Source: Bacteroidota bacterium
GTDB taxonomy: Bacteria; Bacteroidota; Bacteroidia; Chitinophagales; Chitinophagaceae
Assembly (NCBI GenBank): GCA_023391315.1
Contig: JAEWBD010000127.1
Location: 1-9,130 of the forward strand
DNA length: 9,130 bases
Direction of reading: 5' to 3'
Of this stretch, positions 6,997-9,130 are shown one piece after another. Below the pieces are notes generated by a model. It searched no databases and had not been told where the DNA came from. It saw nothing but the letters and a program-made list of their open reading frames with translations. Position 1 is the stretch's first letter; each line of letters starts with the position of its first letter. The position numbers and the translations under genes were made by a program.

Positions 6997-9130
6997 ATGA
7001 ATGTAGAAGCCTGGGTTGAGAAAATTTTTATTCCTACGTATGAGGCGGGCAAGCCTGAAAAGAACCCGATGTTTTTAGAGAAACGTGTGTACCAGGGCAG
7101 CAGCGGCGTGGTTTATCCACATCCGGTTATTGAAAGCATCAGCAATGAAAAGATTGATAAAGAATATGAAGCTGTGTTTATAGAAAACAACTATTTAAAG
7201 ATCATGATACTGCCTGAGCTCGGCGGGCGCATTCAACGGGCTTATGATAAAGTGAAACAACGTGATTTTGTTTACTATAACCAGGTTATAAAACCGGCAT
7301 TGGTGGGGCTTGCAGGCCCGTGGATATCCGGCGGTATTGAATTTAACTGGCCGCAACACCACAGGCCAAGCACATTCAGCGCTGTTGATTTCACTATTGA
7401 AGCATTTGAAGACGGCAGCAAAACAGTTTGGGTAAGTGAAACAGAAATGATGTTTCGCACAAAGGGCATGGCAGGCTTCACTTTATATCCGGATAAAGCA
7501 TATTTAGAAATAAAGGGCAGGTTATTTAACGGCACTTCCTTACCACAAACATTTTTATGGTGGGCCAACCCAGCGGTGAAAGTGAACGACGATTATCAAT
7601 CTATTTTTCCGCCGGATGTATATGCTGTGTTCGATCACGGCAAACGCGATGTAAGCGATTTTCCTATCGCAACAGGCACTTATTATAAAGTAAATTATGC
7701 ACCGGGCACTGATATTTCAAAATACAAAAACATTCCTGTTCCCACATCTTATATGGCCATTCAATCGCAATATGATTTTATGGGTTGTTATGAAAATGAT
7801 ACTCAGGCTGGCATGCTGCATGTAGCCGATCACCATATATCGCCGGGCAAAAAACAATGGACATGGGGCAACGGTGATTTTGGTTATGCATGGGACAAAC
7901 AATTAACCGATGAAGACGGGCCATACATTGAATTGATGACCGGCGTATTTACTGATAACCAGCCGGATTTTTCATGGATGCAGCCCAATGAAATAAAAAC
8001 ATTTACGCAATACTTTATGCCCTATCACAGCATTGGGTATGTAAAAAATGCGACAAAGGATGCAGCTATAAATGTTGAATGGAATGACAATGCATTAAAC
8101 ATAAAAGTTTATGCCACCTCAGTGTACAATAATGCCTTAATAATTGTTTTGCATGATGAGCAAGAAGTAAAAAGATTTGTCGCTGATCTATCGCCTGCAG
8201 GCATTTTCAATGAAACATTTATTGTAACAGCAAAAGATGATAAAACAAACTGGAAGGTAAGCGTATTGGATAATAATGGAAACGGGCTGGTTTCTTATCA
8301 GCCTTTGCCTGTAAATAAAAAAGAAATACCTGCGGCGGCTACTGCAGCAAAATTGCCGCAGGAAATTGAACAGGTTGAAGATTTATTTTTAAACGGTTTG
8401 CACCTGGAACAATACCGGCATGCAACATTTAATCCGATGGATTATTATGATGAAGGATTAAAAAGAAGTCCGGGCGATGTACGTTGCAACAATGCGAAAG
8501 GGCTGCTGTTATTGCGCCGCGGGCAGTTTGCAAAAGCAGCACCTTATTTTAAAACAGCTATTGCAACGCTTACGAAACGCAACCCTAATCCATATAATGG
8601 TGAGCCTTATTATAACCTTGGGTTAAGCCTTGCATTGCAGGAACAATATAACGAAGCTTATGATGCTTTTTTCAAAGCCACATGGAATGATGCCTGGCAG
8701 CATGCTGCATTTTTATGGCTGGCAAGGATTGCGGCACATCAACACAAAACCGGTGATGCATTACAGTTAGCCGAAAAATCACTGATAAAAAATTATCACA
8801 GCAATACCACAAGGCATTTAAAAGCAGCTTTGCTGCGAAAGAAAAAATTATTGAAGGACTGCATTACGCTGTGTGATGAAAGCATAAGAATTGATGCATT
8901 CAATTTTGGCTGCATTTATGAAAAATACCTGGCCGAAAGGTGCCAGACTTCTGATGACGCAGCCAGCCAACCTGACGCTTCATTAAACAGTCTGTTTCAG
9001 TTAATGCGCTATGCAGAAAATAATTTCCTGGAACTTGCTTTACAGTATGCACACGCCGGCATGTATGAAGATGCTATCGCCTTGCTTTCATCGTACATCA
9101 TTCACCGTTCAGAGCAGAAGAATACAACAG
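6997..9130 (+). CDS. DUF5107-type protein with C-terminal TPR-like repeats, N-terminal 711 residues (runs off right edge)
   Basis: The frame is open from the ATG at 6997 (an in-frame TAA sits at 6982-6984) to the window edge without a stop. No signal peptide is present, so the product should be cytoplasmic. Residues about 40-330 match what I know of the DUF5107 family: LPELGGRI (72-79), AGPWISGGIEFNWPQHHRP (106-124) and WWANPAV (188-194). This half is beta-rich, and LPELGGRI followed by a histidine-rich GIEFNWP segment recalls the galactose-mutarotase-like fold; a role in binding or modifying sugars is inference. From about residue 454 the sequence becomes helical with TPR-like units, for example NAKGLLLLRRGQFAKAAPYF and PYYNLGLSLALQEQYNEAYD (about 537-556), which probably mediate protein contacts or multimerisation. 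Full-length relatives are, as I recall, about 1000 residues or more, so several hundred residues are missing here. The gene is divergent from the AraC regulator and is likely controlled with susCD. No biochemical function can be assigned. Confidence 0.85.
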   Translation, partial: MNVEAWVEKIFIPTYEAGKPEKNPMFLEKRVYQGSSGVVYPHPVIESISNEKIDKEYEAVFIENNYLKIMILPELGGRIQRAYDKVKQRDFVYYNQVIKPALVGLAGPWISGGIEFNWPQHHRPSTFSAVDFTIEAFEDGSKTVWVSETEMMFRTKGMAGFTLYPDKAYLEIKGRLFNGTSLPQTFLWWANPAVKVNDDYQSIFPPDVYAVFDHGKRDVSDFPIATGTYYKVNYAPGTDISKYKNIPVPTSYMAIQSQYDFMGCYENDTQAGMLHVADHHISPGKKQWTWGNGDFGYAWDKQLTDEDGPYIELMTGVFTDNQPDFSWMQPNEIKTFTQYFMPYHSIGYVKNATKDAAINVEWNDNALNIKVYATSVYNNALIIVLHDEQEVKRFVADLSPAGIFNETFIVTAKDDKTNWKVSVLDNNGNGLVSYQPLPVNKKEIPAAATAAKLPQEIEQVEDLFLNGLHLEQYRHATFNPMDYYDEGLKRSPGDVRCNNAKGLLLLRRGQFAKAAPYFKTAIATLTKRNPNPYNGEPYYNLGLSLALQEQYNEAYDAFFKATWNDAWQHAAFLWLARIAAHQHKTGDALQLAEKSLIKNYHSNTTRHLKAALLRKKKLLKDCITLCDESIRIDAFNFGCIYEKYLAERCQTSDDAASQPDASLNSLFQLMRYAENNFLELALQYAHAGMYEDAIALLSSYIIHRSEQKNTT

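Noticed and set aside
7275..7902. Two minus-strand frames inside the DUF5107 gene
   Set aside because: They are antisense to a long open frame with family motifs.

Overview
The window looks like Bacteroidota DNA, probably from a soil or aquatic member of the Chitinophagaceae type. The phylum is well supported by a SusC/SusD outer-membrane pair, lipoproteins with Bacteroidota-type signals, AT-rich gene starts without Shine-Dalgarno boxes, and a palindromic intergenic repeat of a kind I associate with this phylum. The family assignment is only an impression.

Layout. Four genes lie on the minus strand. Reading leftwards from about 6835 they are: an AraC-type regulator (5939-6835), a SusC-type TonB-dependent receptor (2640-5768), a SusD-type surface lipoprotein (960-2621), and the first 224 residues of an FG-GAP/VCBS repeat lipoprotein that runs off the left edge (1-673). 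A fifth gene starts divergently from the regulator on the plus strand (6997-9130, running off the right edge). It encodes a cytoplasmic DUF5107-type protein whose second half carries TPR-like repeats.

Non-coding DNA. A 161-bp divergent region (6836-6996) separates the regulator from the DUF5107 gene, and 170 bp separate the regulator from susC. Short CGGTT(AA) motifs lie 27-36 bp before the start codons of the regulator, susC and the DUF5107 gene and could be operators of the AraC protein. The 286-bp gap between susD and the FG-GAP gene holds a clear intrinsic terminator for susCD (889-924) and an imperfect inverted-repeat element (668-752), which reaches into the presumed start of the FG-GAP gene.

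Working model (inference). The locus resembles a small glycan or glycoside uptake locus. SusC/SusD would capture and import an oligosaccharide across the outer membrane. The AraC protein would sense a sugar through its cupin-like domain and activate susCD and the divergent gene. The DUF5107 protein, whose first half I take to be carbohydrate-active or carbohydrate-binding, would act on the product in the cytoplasm. No glycoside hydrolase is visible in the window, so the substrate cannot be named. The most interesting points are the shared motif before three genes, the uncharacterised DUF5107-TPR protein, and the repeat element that may supply the start codon of the FG-GAP gene.
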